Source of the DNA: Moraxella macacae 0408225
GTDB lineage: Bacteria > Pseudomonadota > Gammaproteobacteria > Pseudomonadales > Moraxellaceae
Reading direction: 5' to 3'
Assembly: GCF_000320365.1 (NCBI RefSeq)
Contig: NZ_ANIN01000002.1
Location: 186,001-250,000, forward strand
Length of the DNA: 64,000 nt
The notes under the pieces were generated by a model. It saw only the letters and a list, made by a program, of their open reading frames with translations, was not told the DNA's origin and did no database searches. Positions 37,126-47,610 of the stretch are shown here, one piece after another; position 1 is the stretch's first letter, and each line of letters starts with the position of its first letter. The position numbers were made by a program, and so were the translations under genes.

Positions 37126-37920
37126 ATGCAAAGCAATTTACAAACCAACGCTCATACCAACAGCCCTCATACCAAAATCCAAGTTAACCAACTTGATTTT
37201 TATTATGGTAAATTTCACGCTTTAAAAAATATCCATCTTAATATTTATGACAAAAAAGTTACCGCGTTTATTGGGCCGTCAGGCTGTGGCAAATCTACGA
37301 TGTTGCGCACCTTTAACCGTATGTATGATTTATATCCAAATATGAGTGCTCAAGGTGAGATTTTATTGGACAATGAAAATATTTTGGCAAAAAACCTTGA
37401 TGTTAATCTATTGCGTACAAAAGTTGGCATGGTGTTTCAAAAACCCACGCCGTTTGTCATGTCTATTTATGACAATGTGGCGTTTGGCGTGCGTTTATAC
37501 GAAAAATTAAGCAAAAGCGATTTGGACGAACGCGTAACTTGGGCGTTAAAAAAAGCAGCATTGTGGACAGAGGTTAAAGACAAACTCAAAGCATCAGGGC
37601 TTTCGCTATCAGGAGGGCAACAGCAGCGTTTGTGCATTGCCAGAGCCATTGCCACGCGTCCTGAAGTGTTGTTGCTTGATGAACCAACATCGGCGCTTGA
37701 TCCCATTTCTACAGGTGCAATTGAGACATTAATTGCAGATTTAAAACAAGATTATACCATAGCAATTGTTACCCATAATATGCAGCAAGCCTTACGCGTG
37801 TCTGATTATACCGCGTATATGTATTTGGGTGAGATGATAGAAATGGATAAAACCGAACAAATGTTTAACAATCCAAAAAACCCTCAAACCCAAGGTTATA
37901 TTCGTGGGCATTTTGGCTAA
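37126..37920 (+). CDS. pstB: Phosphate ABC transporter ATPase PstB
   Basis: A 264-residue ABC ATPase (257 in E. coli): Walker [10 protein letters not shown], the [21 protein letters not shown]-loop region typical of Pst[15 protein letters not shown] signature, Walker [14 protein letters not shown] and the H-loop THNMQQA. It drives phosphate uptake through PstC-PstA. phoU does not follow, unlike in E. coli. Confidence 0.95.
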   Translation: MQSNLQTNAHTNSPHTKIQVNQLDFYYGKFHALKNIHLNIYDKKVTAFIGPSGCGKSTMLRTFNRMYDLYPNMSAQGEILLDNENILAKNLDVNLLRTKVGMVFQKPTPFVMSIYDNVAFGVRLYEKLSKSDLDERVTWALKKAALWTEVKDKLKASGLSLSGGQQQRLCIARAIATRPEVLLLDEPTSALDPISTGAIETLIADLKQDYTIAIVTHNMQQALRVSDYTAYMYLGEMIEMDKTEQMFNNPKNPQTQGYIRGHFG

Positions 37921-37935
37921 GGGTTGTTAAGTGGT

Positions 37936-37960
37936 GCAAATTGCCAATTTGCTGATTTTT
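37936..37960 (+). terminator. Probable terminator of the pst operon
   Basis: GCAAATT (37936-37942) and AATTTGC (37946-37952) form a short stem followed by TGATTTTTT. Confidence 0.5.
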
Positions 37961-38058
37961 TATTTTGCTGATTTTTGTTTTGAAAAATGCAACAAATTTG
38001 TGTAAAATTCATCTGTTAAACTCATTTCATTTTACATGGTTAAAAATCACATCAGCGT

Positions 38059-38883
38059 ATGTCAACCCTTATTCGACGCTTGCCCTATATGGCATACGAA
38101 GACCAACAACAAATCACTCGCCTGTGTGTGCGTTGTGGGTTATTGCTTATGCAATATGGTGCCGAGTCTACGGTTGTGGTTGATTTGTGCAAACGTCTTG
38201 GAGCGGCTTTAGGGGTTGCCAGTGTGGAGTGTGGGCTTGCGTTTAATGGCATTACCATTACCACGATTTACAACAATCGCTGTATCACCACTTTGCGTGC
38301 CTCTACCACGCACGTGATTAATGTAAGCATGATTATTCAAATTCAGCGAATTGTGCTTGATTTGGAGCGTATGCCAATTTCTAACACCAGTATGACAACG
38401 CCACTGGAACACGCTCTTGAACGTTTTGATGCTTTGGATAAAAGTACGTATCCGTTTTGGCTTGTAGCCATGATGGTTGGGTTGTCTTGTGCATGTTTTG
38501 CTCATTTAGCCGGCGGTGATTTGGTGGTGGTGGCAATGACTTATTTGTCAGCAATGACCGGGCAATTGGTGCGGTATTTTTTAACCAAACATCATTTTAA
38601 TCCTTTTGTGGTGGCAGGCATGACGGCTTTTTGTGCGTCTATTTTGAGTAGTTTGGCATTGCTGGCTCATATTGGCAACGATCCGCACATAGCCATTGCA
38701 TCAAGCGTGCTGTTGCTTGTGCCGAGTTTTCCACTGATTAATTCATTGTCTGATATGTTAAAAGGTTATATGAATATTGGCATTGGCCGTTTTATGTTTG
38801 TGGTGATTTTGACCTTGTCATCGGGTGTTGGCATTAGTTTGGCATTGATTTTGTTAAACATTCGTCAATGGGGCATTGCTTAA
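38059..38883 (+). CDS. Threonine/serine exporter, N-terminal ThrE-type subunit
   Basis: A 274-residue protein of the ThrE/DUF1212 family. The N-terminal cytoplasmic part carries GLLLMQYGAESTVVVDLCKRLGAALG, the conserved region of the family, followed by about five hydrophobic segments (WLVAMMVGLSCACFAHLAGG onward). In Corynebacterium a single long ThrE exports threonine; in many bacteria it is split in two, as here. The second half follows 22 bp downstream. Confidence 0.8.
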   Translation: MSTLIRRLPYMAYEDQQQITRLCVRCGLLLMQYGAESTVVVDLCKRLGAALGVASVECGLAFNGITITTIYNNRCITTLRASTTHVINVSMIIQIQRIVLDLERMPISNTSMTTPLEHALERFDALDKSTYPFWLVAMMVGLSCACFAHLAGGDLVVVAMTYLSAMTGQLVRYFLTKHHFNPFVVAGMTAFCASILSSLALLAHIGNDPHIAIASSVLLLVPSFPLINSLSDMLKGYMNIGIGRFMFVVILTLSSGVGISLALILLNIRQWGIA

Positions 38884-38905
38884 AAAATAGCCTAAGGAAA
38901 TAGCT

Positions 38906-39370
38906 GTGATCGATGTTGGTTTGTTGCTAGAGGCGGTATTTTTCGCTTCGTTAATGACACTGGGCTGGAGCATGATGGTGAATGTACCGGCCAAACATTT
39001 GGCAAAATGCGTGCTCATCACTGTGGTGGGTTTTGGGCTTAGAAATATTTGGTTACAATTTGGGGCAAATTTAATCGTTAGTACTTTTATTACCGCTATG
39101 GTAACAGGTTTTTTATCGGTTTATTTGGCAAAACGCTATCTGATTACACCAAAAGCTGTGCTTGTCCCTGCACTGTTGTGCATGATGCCGGGTGTGCCTG
39201 CTTATAAAGCGATGTTGAGTTTGGTTGAGCTTGGTTATGCAGGTTACAATCAGTTGTTATTTGTCCAAATGATGGATTATGCGTTAAATGCACTGTTTGT
39301 TACTTTTGCATTGGTGTTTGGTTTGTCATTGCCATCAACGATCATTTATCGCAAAGAGCCAATTGTTTAG
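38906..39370 (+). CDS. Threonine/serine exporter, ThrE_2-type subunit
   Basis: A 154-residue protein of four or five membrane helices, matching the C-terminal (DUF3815) half of ThrE: GFGLRN, the AKRYLITPKAVLVPALLCMMPGVPAYKAM segment and a final hydrophobic stretch. GTG start at 38906 with AAGGA seven to eight bases upstream. It probably forms one exporter with the preceding gene. Confidence 0.78.
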   Translation: MIDVGLLLEAVFFASLMTLGWSMMVNVPAKHLAKCVLITVVGFGLRNIWLQFGANLIVSTFITAMVTGFLSVYLAKRYLITPKAVLVPALLCMMPGVPAYKAMLSLVELGYAGYNQLLFVQMMDYALNALFVTFALVFGLSLPSTIIYRKEPIV

Positions 39371-39384
39371 GTTGGCTTAATCCT

Positions 39385-39432
39385 ATTTAAATTAATATTG
39401 ACTTAAATTAATATTGACTTAAATTAATCCAG
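39385..39432. repeat. Tandem TTAAATTAATATTGAC repeat
   Basis: Two and a half copies of a 16-bp unit lie between the ThrE pair and the convergent Lrp-type gene. No stem with a T run was found, so no terminator is called. Confidence 0.85.
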
Positions 39433-39449
39433 TTTAATTATTTTAATTA

Positions 39450-39917
39450 TTAATCCAATTCAATTTTTGTGCCAACTTTTGCAAAATTCATCACAAACTG
39501 GCTTTTAAAGCGTCTGACATTGTTTTCAAATGTCAAATAATCACGGGTAAAACGGTGATAGTCTTCCATGTTTTTGGCATGCACCAACAATAAAAAATCA
39601 AAATCCCCTGAAATTTCATAACAACTCATGACATTTGGTAGGCGATTCATCAAGCGTTCAAATCCCTCTTGCAAGGCAGTATTTTGTTTTTCCATTTCAA
39701 TAAGCACAAAAGTCGTAAGGCTAAAACCCAGCTCCACAGGATTAATAATTGCCACTTGTTTGGTAATCACCCCGGTATCCATCATAAACTGAATGCGCCG
39801 TTGACAAGTGGCAACCGAAGCGTGGACTTGTTCGGAGATGTTTTTGAGCGGTAAAGTCGCATCTTCTTGTAAAATATTTAAAATACGTTTATCAATATCA
39901 TCAATTTCGTGTTGCAT
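39450..39917 (-). CDS. Lrp/AsnC-family transcriptional regulator
   Basis: A 155-residue regulator. The N-terminal HTH (DDIDKRILNILQEDATLPLKNISEQVHASVATCQRRIQFM) is followed by the RAM ligand-binding domain (ETQ-like VPNVMSCYEISGDFDFLLLVHAKNMEDY). Such proteins sense amino acids as octamers or dimers. It diverges from rarD and converges on the ThrE pair, so control of one or both of these exporter genes is plausible but unproven. Confidence 0.88.
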   Translation of the reverse strand: MQHEIDDIDKRILNILQEDATLPLKNISEQVHASVATCQRRIQFMMDTGVITKQVAIINPVELGFSLTTFVLIEMEKQNTALQEGFERLMNRLPNVMSCYEISGDFDFLLLVHAKNMEDYHRFTRDYLTFENNVRRFKSQFVMNFAKVGTKIELD

Positions 39918-40119
39918 AACAAACCTGTTACAGACATTAAAAAATCATTTTGTGCAAAAAAAGCATTTTTTTATAAAAAAATAATATGCTAATTTAGCAC
40001 AATTTGTTAAAAAATGAAATATTTTTTCAAAAAAACCTTTTATAATATCTCAATATTTTTTAATCAAACATCTTTGTCATGTTGTGTGTGCAAATTTTAA
40101 ATCTTAGGCTGTCATCTGT

Positions 40120-41085
40120 ATGTTAAATTTAACCGCTTATCCGAAAAATTATCCAAAAGCCAATTTTGCCAATTTTTTACAAAATCACAAAATTTTGTTT
40201 GGAATTGTGTTGGCTTTGTTGTCCAATGTGCTGTTTGCGGTGTTGTATCTGTACAGTCATTGGCTGTCGCCGCTGACGGGCACGCAAGTGTTTTTGTGGC
40301 GTATGGTGGCAATGTGGTTTGGGTTGTTTGTGATTATGTTGTTAAGCGGTGGTTTTGCAAAATTACGCAAGTTTTTTCAATCACTTACCACGTTGCATCA
40401 AAAAATTTGGCTTGTGTTGCCGACGCCGATTTTGGCAAGTCAGTTATGGCTGTTTATGTGGGCGCCTGTCAATGGGCAAGCGGTGAATGTGGCAATGGGG
40501 TATTTTTTGTTTCCGCTTGTGATGGTGGTGGCAGGCTGTTTGGTGTTTGGTGAAAGGCTAAGTTTATTAAAAACGGTGGCAATTGGTCTTGCGGTTTTGG
40601 GTGTGGCGTTGCAGGTGTATTTGGCAGGTTCGGTATCGTGGGCGACGGCGTGGGTGTGTTTAACTTATCCGATTTATTATACCTTTCGTCGTTGGCAAGG
40701 CGTGCCTGCATTGCTTGGGTTGTTTTTGGATTTGACGATAATTGCACCGTTTGCGTTGGCGGTGCTGTTGTGGCAAGGTGATAGTTTTGCACTGATTGGT
40801 GGTTCGTTGTCTATGCTGATCTTGATTTCACTGCTTGGCGTGATTAGTGCAGTTGCGATGCAAAGTAATTTGCAGGCAAGTTCGTTATTGCCTGTCAATT
40901 TGTTTGGCATGCTAAGTTATCTTGAGCCTGCGTTGATGTTTGTGTTGTCCATCGTGGTGTTAAATGAGGCGATGAGTGTGGAAAAAATGTTTAGTTTTGG
41001 GCTGATTTGGGCGGCGGTTTTGGTGATGATCGGACAATCACTTTGGCAAAACAAGCACAAGGCTAACGAAAATCACACGCAATAA
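40120..41085 (+). CDS. rarD: RarD/EamA-family transporter
   Basis: A 321-residue membrane protein of about ten helices (296 in E. coli RarD). The N-terminal helix pair LLSNVLFAVLYLYSHWL...GTQVFLWRMVAMW matches RarD, a member of the drug/metabolite superfamily; AFALAVL and the LSYLEPALMFVLSIVVLNE segment near the end are EamA-like. Its substrate is unknown. The last 23 bp overlap the convergent tag gene. Confidence 0.78.
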   Translation: MLNLTAYPKNYPKANFANFLQNHKILFGIVLALLSNVLFAVLYLYSHWLSPLTGTQVFLWRMVAMWFGLFVIMLLSGGFAKLRKFFQSLTTLHQKIWLVLPTPILASQLWLFMWAPVNGQAVNVAMGYFLFPLVMVVAGCLVFGERLSLLKTVAIGLAVLGVALQVYLAGSVSWATAWVCLTYPIYYTFRRWQGVPALLGLFLDLTIIAPFALAVLLWQGDSFALIGGSLSMLILISLLGVISAVAMQSNLQASSLLPVNLFGMLSYLEPALMFVLSIVVLNEAMSVEKMFSFGLIWAAVLVMIGQSLWQNKHKANENHTQ

Positions 41086-41665
41086 CATGGTCATTTACCA
41101 TACCGACTGCTTGCATGAAGGCATAACAAGTTGTTGCACCGACGAACTTAAAACCGTCTTTTTTTAGCTGTTTTGCCATTGCATCGGCATAGACGGTTTT
41201 GGTAGGAATTTCGCTTTCATGTGCAAAATGATTGACAAGCGGTTGTTTTTGATGATTTTCCACAAAATTTGGCGACATTTGCCACAGATAATCACTAAAT
41301 GACTGGGTTTTTGTAATTGCCAAATACGCTTTTGCATTGTTAATAATTGCTTCAATTTTGCCACGATGACGGACAATACCGTCATTTTGCATTAATCTAT
41401 CCACGGTGTTGTTGTCAAATTTGGCAATCAGATTTGGATCAAAATCTAAAAACGCACGGTAATAATTTTGGCGTTTTTGCAAAATCGTAATCCAACTTAG
41501 CCCCGCTTGCATGCCCTCAAGGCATAGCATGGCAAACAAATCGCGATCGTTAAAGTTTGGCTTGCCCCATTCTGTATCATGATACGCTTGATACAATCTA
41601 TCAAGTGGCGGTTTAACCATGCACCATGCACAGCGATGGGGTGGGTTTTTGGTAATTGGTATCAT
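41063..41665 (-). CDS. tag: DNA-3-methyladenine glycosylase I
   Basis: A 200-residue base-excision enzyme (187 in E. coli). RCAWC near the start and VNDHVIAC at the end supply the zinc-binding Cys and His of the Tag zinc snap; YHDTEWGKP, EGMQAGLSWITIL and GIVRHRGKIEAII are conserved. It removes 3-methyladenine from alkylated DNA. It overlaps the end of rarD tail to tail. Confidence 0.93.
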   Translation of the reverse strand: MIPITKNPPHRCAWCMVKPPLDRLYQAYHDTEWGKPNFNDRDLFAMLCLEGMQAGLSWITILQKRQNYYRAFLDFDPNLIAKFDNNTVDRLMQNDGIVRHRGKIEAIINNAKAYLAITKTQSFSDYLWQMSPNFVENHQKQPLVNHFAHESEIPTKTVYADAMAKQLKKDGFKFVGATTCYAFMQAVGMVNDHVIACDFR

Positions 41666-41689
41666 TTAAATGGATTAATCAAAAATAGC

Positions 41690-43009
41690 CTAAGCAGTTA
41701 GATCAATGTTTTTGGTTTCTTTCATTGTCATTAGGGCAAAGAGCGACAATATTGCATTGGCAAACATATAAATACCAACGCCCATCATGCCAAAGCGATT
41801 GTTAATTTCAATTGCGACTAAGGTTGCAATTGATGCTCCAACAATGGCTGCCAAATTATACGACAACGATGCCCCAGAATAACGCACCTCGGTTGGAAAT
41901 AATTCAGGCAACAAGGCCGCCATAGGGCCAAACGTCATACCCATAAATGCCATGCCAATCACCAAAAATAACAACACACTCATTGGCGTACCTTGGGTTA
42001 AAAACAGTGGCAAACACAAACCAAAAATCATAATGCCAATGGTAACAAGGCTAAGCCATTTTTTGCGGCCAATTTTATCAGCGGCGATGCCTGATACGCT
42101 GGTAAACAAACCAAATACAATTGCACTTAACAACAAAAATCCTGTAAAAGTATTGGGTTCGATGCCAAGCCCCATCGGATGCCCGGCCGGTGAAAGTTTT
42201 GCTGGACTTTTGGAATAAACCTGCACAAAGGCAGTCATGATATAAAACAGCACATAAGTGGCTGCCATGACAAACGTTCCTTGTAAAATCGGCCGCCAAT
42301 ACTCGGTTAAAACTTTAAACACAGGGGCATTGACTTTTTTGCCTTGTTCTTCAGCGGCGCGATATACGTGGCTTTCATGCAAGGTTAAACGCACATACAA
42401 GCCTACACCTACGAGCACAATCGAAATTAAAAATGGAATTCGCCACGCCCATTCTACCAAAGCTTCTTTGCCAAGCATTGCACTTAGTACAAAAAACACC
42501 GCATTTGCCAAAAACAGTCCAATCGGCGCTCCAAGTTGTGGAAATGTTCCATACCATGCACGTTTGCCCTCAGGGGCGTTTTCAGTGGCAACCAAAGCCG
42601 CTCCTCCCCATTCACCGCCAAGGCCAATGCCTTGCCCTATGCGTAAAATACACAAAAGTAAAGGGGCGATCACGCCAATTTGGGCGTAAGTTGGCAACAA
42701 TCCAATGGCAACTGTGGATAAACCCATTGTCAACAGTGAAGCCACTAAGGTTTTTTTACGCCCTAATTTATCACCAAAATGTCCAAACAATGCCGATCCA
42801 ATTGGGCGAGCAATAAACGCCAATGCCAAAGTTGATAGTGAAAACAAAGTAGCCGCCGCAGGATCGGATTTATCAAAAAACTGCGTGTTAAACACCAAAA
42901 CCGCAGCAGCTGCATAAATATAATAATCATAAAACTCAATTGCAGTGCCAATCATCGAAGCGGTGGCAACTTTTTTTGGATCATTGCGTAAGGCGATGGT
43001 TTGTGTCAT
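41690..43009 (-). CDS. MFS transporter of the metabolite:H+ symporter (MHS) type
   Basis: A 439-residue protein with 12 predicted helices. The start at 43009 gives MTQTIALRNDPKKVATASMIGTAIEFYDYYIY, the MHS N-terminal signature; an upstream in-frame ATG (43063) lies in a repeat region and is less likely. DKLGRKK between helices 2 and 3 and GGEWGGAALVATENAPEGKRAWYGT are typical of ProP/ShiA-like proteins. Substrate (for example an osmolyte or organic acid) cannot be told. Confidence 0.82.
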   Translation of the reverse strand: MTQTIALRNDPKKVATASMIGTAIEFYDYYIYAAAAVLVFNTQFFDKSDPAAATLFSLSTLALAFIARPIGSALFGHFGDKLGRKKTLVASLLTMGLSTVAIGLLPTYAQIGVIAPLLLCILRIGQGIGLGGEWGGAALVATENAPEGKRAWYGTFPQLGAPIGLFLANAVFFVLSAMLGKEALVEWAWRIPFLISIVLVGVGLYVRLTLHESHVYRAAEEQGKKVNAPVFKVLTEYWRPILQGTFVMAATYVLFYIMTAFVQVYSKSPAKLSPAGHPMGLGIEPNTFTGFLLLSAIVFGLFTSVSGIAADKIGRKKWLSLVTIGIMIFGLCLPLFLTQGTPMSVLLFLVIGMAFMGMTFGPMAALLPELFPTEVRYSGASLSYNLAAIVGASIATLVAIEINNRFGMMGVGIYMFANAILSLFALMTMKETKNIDLTA

Positions 43010-43015
43010 ATTTGT

Positions 43016-43162
43016 TCCAATATGTATACTGTAAATTAAGTGTATACTATAAATTATTGACATGCATCAGAAAAGCAAAAAAATTAGGAATAATTTTTAT
43101 ACGGACAATAACAATTGGTTATCAAAAACAATTGGTTATCAAAAACATGTCAAGGACAACCG
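43016..43162. repeat. Tandem duplications upstream of the MFS gene
   Basis: A 20-bp unit (TATACTGTAAATTAAGTG, then TATACTATAAATTATTG) occurs twice at about 43023-43061, and ACAATTGGTTATCAAAA twice at about 43110-43143 with a diverged third copy (ACAACCGGTTGCCAAAA). They fill the gap between the cyclase stop and the MFS start. Confidence 0.8.
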
Positions 43163-43178
43163 GTTGCCAAAAAAGTGT

Positions 43179-44537
43179 TTAGGCATTGTCATAAAAACGC
43201 ATGGGTTTTGCCAATACCAACCGATTACGCCCCGTGGTTTTGGCTTGGTACATGGCATCGTCAGTGCGATGAATGAGTTTTTCAAATGCGATCGGTAAGC
43301 CTAAATTTGGGGCAGTTTGTTGGCGTAAATAGCGCAAAAAACTGGGTTTTTGTGGGTTGGCTAAGGTTTCACCAATCCGATACACAGAACCTGCTCCTAA
43401 ACTTGTGGTTACGATGAGTTGGTGTCGTCCTTGATTGGCTTTGATGTGGGCTTTTTCGGTTAGGGTAATGGGGCTGTTGGCAATGGCATGACGGATTTTT
43501 TCGGCAAATGTTTGAGCTTCGTGTTGTTCGCTGTTGGGTAAAATCACCAAAAACTCTTCACCGCCAAGCCTGCCTAATACTGCTTGTTTTGGCAAAACCG
43601 TCTTTACTGCCTGCACGGCTTGAATGAGTACTTTATCACCAATCGGATGCCCATAGGTGTCATTGATGTTTTTAAATTTATCCAAATCAAAATAAATCAC
43701 GCTTGTTACTTGCCAATCTCGATACGCCCACAAATGATTAAAAAACGCATACACACTGCGCCGATTGTAAGCCCCTGTTAATGCGTCCACCTCAGACAAC
43801 CGATAAATAGACTGTTCTTGTTTTTCTAGCACACGCAAAACTTGGGCAACGGCAAGCACGGTTAGGGTAACTTTTGGCAAAGCAAGGTAAAGATAGCTTA
43901 ATTGCCAAATGGGCGTACCGTACAAATTTTCTGTTGGATAAAAACTTGGCACAGATCGAAAATATTGAAAATGCTGATTAGCCAAAAAAAATAGCAACGC
44001 CGCCACACATAACAAATAAGCTGTTAAAATAAACCGCCAACGCAACAAAAACAGTCCAAGCACCATACTTCCTAAAAACATAATGCCAACAGCACTGGTA
44101 TTTTCACCAATTGCCAAGGTAAATAACAAGCCGTAAAACAAGTACATAAGCACATACGAGCCTTGCACCCAAAACCAACGAGCGGTATTTTCAGGGATAT
44201 TTAACACCCCTGCAATTGCCAAAATTGACAAACTAAACAAGGCAAGGGCAAACATTGCAAGCGACAACATGACATCATCTACCACAATGTTGCCAATTCC
44301 TATGATATTTTGGCTTTTTGATGACAGCATAAACGCATACCAACTGCCATGCAAAGCCAATTCAGCCATAGTTAACAAAATAAATAAGATAAACTTATCT
44401 GTTTCAGTGGCTTTTAGGTTGTATTGGTTGGCCGGATATTTATTAGGAAATAAGTCAAACACCATTGCCAAGCGTTGCCAAAATCCAAGTGGCGTATCGG
44501 TATGGACAAGGTGAGTTTGCGTGGTTAAACTTGGCAT
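43179..44537 (-). CDS. Membrane-bound diguanylate cyclase (GGDEF domain)
   Basis: A 452-residue protein. The first 250 residues hold about six hydrophobic segments without a recognised sensor motif. From [12 protein letters not shown] onward is a GGDEF domain with the intact signature [12 protein letters not shown] and [21 protein letters not shown], so it should make cyclic di-GMP. It has an insertion of about 20 residues between GGEEF and the C-terminal [14 protein letters not shown]. No EAL domain is present, and no partner gene is adjacent. Confidence 0.87.
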   Translation of the reverse strand: MPSLTTQTHLVHTDTPLGFWQRLAMVFDLFPNKYPANQYNLKATETDKFILFILLTMAELALHGSWYAFMLSSKSQNIIGIGNIVVDDVMLSLAMFALALFSLSILAIAGVLNIPENTARWFWVQGSYVLMYLFYGLLFTLAIGENTSAVGIMFLGSMVLGLFLLRWRFILTAYLLCVAALLFFLANQHFQYFRSVPSFYPTENLYGTPIWQLSYLYLALPKVTLTVLAVAQVLRVLEKQEQSIYRLSEVDALTGAYNRRSVYAFFNHLWAYRDWQVTSVIYFDLDKFKNINDTYGHPIGDKVLIQAVQAVKTVLPKQAVLGRLGGEEFLVILPNSEQHEAQTFAEKIRHAIANSPITLTEKAHIKANQGRHQLIVTTSLGAGSVYRIGETLANPQKPSFLRYLRQQTAPNLGLPIAFEKLIHRTDDAMYQAKTTGRNRLVLAKPMRFYDNA

Positions 44538-44723
44538 AGCGGTAAGTGGGGCGTAAGCGTAAGTAAAAAGCTAAATAAGTAAACAGCTAAATTGGCAAAA
44601 ATTTTAACGCCAAATTTTTAACATCAAATGAATGATAATTATTTTTTTAATGGTAAACTTTTTAATTATAAGCATTTTTTAGCAAAAAGACAGCTATAAA
44701 TTGCAATTTTACGGATAAACGCA

Positions 44724-44747
44724 CAAAAAAACAGACAAAAGTCTGCT
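44724..44747 (-). terminator. Intrinsic terminator after the NlpC/P60 gene
   Basis: On the leftward strand CAGAC, loop TTTT and GTCTG are followed by seven T. It lies 90 bp past the stop of the NlpC/P60 gene. The spacer (44785-44836) holds three copies of TTAAATTTAAA(AC)-type repeat. Confidence 0.75.
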
Positions 44748-44836
44748 AATTTGTTAAACATTTTTGTTAAGCGTTAAGCACGAACACATCTTTAAATTTA
44801 AAACAGTTAAATTTAAAACACCTGTTAAATTTAAAG

Positions 44837-45343
44837 TTAGTCGTTCAACACACGACGAGCGGTAATAAAACGCCCCGCCCAATATTTTGAATCAAGGTTT
44901 GTAATTTCTACGGTTTTACCCGTTGATGGTGAATGGATAAATTTGCCCTCGCCGACATACATGCCTACATGACTGATACGCTTGCCACTATGAGCAAAAA
45001 ACAGCATATCCCCTACTTGTAGTGCATCGCGACCAACCTTTGTGCCAACGGTTGCCATATCGCGCGAGGTGCGTGGTAAACTTATGCCTGCATTGTTAAA
45101 TACATATTGCATAAAACCGCTGCAATCAAATCCGCTGGGTGTTGTACCGCCAAGGCGATAGGGCGTACCGATAAGGGTTTTAGCCTTGCTAAGCAAACTG
45201 TCAGCCATGCTTGAAGTTTGGTTTTGTAGTGTGTTGATTTTTTCTAAAAAATTATCAACATTGTCATTTGCCATTGCACCAGTTGGCAGGCTAAGTATCG
45301 CACAAGGAAGAACGGTTAACACAGCTTTTTGGATAAAATTCAT
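44837..45343 (-). CDS. NlpC/P60 (C40) cell-wall hydrolase, MepS-like
   Basis: A 168-residue exported protein. The signal peptide (VLTVLPCAILSLPTGAMA) ends in a signal peptidase I site rather than a lipobox. The catalytic Cys is in GFDCSGFMQYVF, His in ISHVGMYVGEGKFIHSPS and a third polar residue follows. Members hydrolyse D-Glu-mDAP or cross-link peptides in peptidoglycan. It is monocistronic. Confidence 0.85.
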   Translation of the reverse strand: MNFIQKAVLTVLPCAILSLPTGAMANDNVDNFLEKINTLQNQTSSMADSLLSKAKTLIGTPYRLGGTTPSGFDCSGFMQYVFNNAGISLPRTSRDMATVGTKVGRDALQVGDMLFFAHSGKRISHVGMYVGEGKFIHSPSTGKTVEITNLDSKYWAGRFITARRVLND

Positions 45344-45657
45344 GATTAAAAACTCACGTTTAAGTTTTTATACCTATATTTGTTATTTTTTGTTATTTTA
45401 TAATGCTTTTATAAATTTTTGCTAAAAAATATGGGTATAAAAATTTATCAATTATACAAAAATGGGCGTTTTGTTACATAACCAACCTATTTGGTTACAC
45501 AACGATAAAATTGGCATTATAATAACAGGAAAAATTTAACAATTTGGATATCTTTTTGGCTTAAAATGTTAATAAATATTACAATGTTAATAAAGATGGG
45601 CGTGAGAAAGTTTACAGAAATTATACAGAAAGACTGTGGTAATAAATAGCACACAAT
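45344..45657. other. Gene-free stretch between the NlpC/P60 gene and rpoD terminator
   Basis: AT-rich sequence of about 310 bp that should hold the promoter of the leftward NlpC/P60 gene (several TATAAT-like words at 45395-45450 on either strand). It contains AATGTTAATAAA twice (about 45567 and 45584). No open frame or structured RNA is convincing. Confidence 0.6.
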
Positions 45658-45691
45658 AAAAAACTGTTATTGGTTAAAATAACAGTTTTTT
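45658..45691 (-). terminator. Intrinsic terminator of rpoD
   Basis: A perfect 14-bp inverted repeat, AAAAAACTGTTATT and AATAACAGTTTTTT with a 6-base loop, 18 bp past the rpoD stop. A- and T-tracts on both flanks make it usable in both directions. Confidence 0.9.
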
Positions 45692-45708
45692 GAACTTATG
45701 AATGATTC

Positions 45709-47610
45709 TCAATCATTTTCAAGGAATGAACGCAAATGTTCTGAACGCGAAGGGTGGCGTAATTTGCGTAAGGCCTTGGCTTCTATTTGACGAATGCGTT
45801 CGCGCGTAACATCAAACTGTTTGCCAACTTCTTCTAATGTGTGATCGGTTGCCATGTCAATACCAAAGCGCATTTTTAGCACTTTAGCCTCGCGGTCGGT
45901 AAGATTGGCAAGCACTTCACGCGTGGCTTCTTTTAGGCCTTGGGCTGTGGCTTCATCGACAGGGCTGTTAATGCTTGAATCTTCGATAAAATCACCCAAA
46001 TGACTGTCTTCATCATCACCAATCGGCGTTTCCATAGAAATTGGCTCTTTGGCAATTTTTAGCACTTTACGCACTTTTGCCTCGTCCATATCAAGGCGAC
46101 AACCCAGCTCTTCAGGGGTTGGCTCGCGTCCCATTTCTTGTAGCAGTTGACGGCTAACGCGATTGATTTTATTGATGGTTTCAATCATGTGTACAGGAAT
46201 ACGAATGGTTCTGGCTTGATCCGCGATTGAACGCGTGATCGCTTGGCGAATCCACCATGTTGCATACGTAGAAAACTTATAACCACGGCGGTATTCAAAT
46301 TTATCCACCGCTTTCATAAGGCCAATATTGCCCTCTTGAATAAGGTCTAGGAATTGTAAACCGCGGTTGGTGTATTTTTTGGCAATGGAAATTACCAAAC
46401 GCAAGTTGGCTTCCACCATTTCTTTTTTGGCACGGCGGGCTTTGGCTTCGCCAACTGACATATTGCGTGCGACTTTTTTCATCTGATTAATATCCATGCC
46501 AAGTTTGGTTTCATAATCAGCGATTTTGCCTTGATGTAACAACACCTCATCTAAAATCTTGCTTAGATTGTCAGCAAAATCAGGTTTACCTGCGATGCGA
46601 TTTGGTAGCCAGTCAAGGTTGGTTTCGTTGTTTGGAAAAGTTTTACGAAATTCATCTTTTGGCATTTTACCGCGACGAATGACAAGTTTCATAATGTGGC
46701 GTTCGTGTTTGCGTACATCTTCGTAAACGGCACGCATCATATCCATAATGATATCTGCAATCCGCCCCGTTAATTTAAATAGCATAAAATAATTTGCCAA
46801 ATCTTGGTAGGCTTGAGTGCTTTGTTCGCTGGCACGTCCATGTTTTTCAGTAGCGGTTTTGGCAACTTGGTATAATTTTTCTAATTCAATAAAGCGGTTT
46901 TTAACCTCTTCAAGATCAAGTCCAATGGTATCATCGGTTTCGCCATCGTCGCCAATTTCATCGGTTTCTAGTGAATCGTCGGTTTCTTCGGTTTCGCTGT
47001 CTAAATCGTCTAAATCTTTATCTGCCAAGGTTTTTTTGGGTAAAATTGGCAAATCAATTTTATCACTGCCCTCGCCAATTTCAACATCATCACTGCTGGC
47101 ATCTAAAAAACCTGTAACAATGTCTGATACTTTTTTTTCACCCTCAAACGTTTCTTGGTATTCAGACAACACAAGCTCCACCGTGCCTGGCCAAAAAGTC
47201 ATAGCGTATTGCACATCACGCACGCCATCTTCAATGCGTTTGGCAATTGCAATTTCACCTTCGCGGGTCAGTAAATCCACCGTACCCATCTCGCGCATAT
47301 ACATACGCACAGGATCAGTGGTGCGTCCAGGTTCCGATTCAACCGATGCCAATACAGCGGCCGCTTCGTCAGCAGCAATTTCATCATCATTGCTATTATC
47401 GCTTAGCATAATGTCATCTTCGTCAGGGGCAATTTCAAAAATTTTAATCCCCACATCAGACAGCATTTGAATAATGTCTTCAATTTGATCGCTTTCGATA
47501 ACCGAATCAGGCAGTTGATCATTAATTTCGGCATAAGTAAGGTAGCCTTGTTCTTTACCCATTTGGATTAAAGTGGCTAATTGGGAAGTGGAATGTTCGT
47601 AATCGCTCAT
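45709..47610 (-). CDS. rpoD: RNA polymerase primary sigma factor RpoD
   Basis: A 633-residue sigma70 (613 in E. coli). Region 1.1 ([20 protein letters not shown]), region 1.2 ([21 protein letters not shown]), the non-conserved insert, core region 2 ([39 protein letters not shown]), region 3 and region 4 ([28 protein letters not shown]) are all complete. The insert around residues 150-220 is very acidic with repeated Asp/Glu/Thr. The start at 47610 is chosen by homology; the open frame continues upstream through a low-complexity stretch. Confidence 0.96.
   Translation of the reverse strand: MSDYEHSTSQLATLIQMGKEQGYLTYAEINDQLPDSVIESDQIEDIIQMLSDVGIKIFEIAPDEDDIMLSDNSNDDEIAADEAAAVLASVESEPGRTTDPVRMYMREMGTVDLLTREGEIAIAKRIEDGVRDVQYAMTFWPGTVELVLSEYQETFEGEKKVSDIVTGFLDASSDDVEIGEGSDKIDLPILPKKTLADKDLDDLDSETEETDDSLETDEIGDDGETDDTIGLDLEEVKNRFIELEKLYQVAKTATEKHGRASEQSTQAYQDLANYFMLFKLTGRIADIIMDMMRAVYEDVRKHERHIMKLVIRRGKMPKDEFRKTFPNNETNLDWLPNRIAGKPDFADNLSKILDEVLLHQGKIADYETKLGMDINQMKKVARNMSVGEAKARRAKKEMVEANLRLVISIAKKYTNRGLQFLDLIQEGNIGLMKAVDKFEYRRGYKFSTYATWWIRQAITRSIADQARTIRIPVHMIETINKINRVSRQLLQEMGREPTPEELGCRLDMDEAKVRKVLKIAKEPISMETPIGDDEDSHLGDFIEDSSINSPVDEATAQGLKEATREVLANLTDREAKVLKMRFGIDMATDHTLEEVGKQFDVTRERIRQIEAKALRKLRHPSRSEHLRSFLEND

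Noticed and set aside
44631-44645. Fur box upstream of the diguanylate cyclase gene
   Set aside because: AATGATAATTATTTT contains one good half-site only; the second half does not fit the palindrome.
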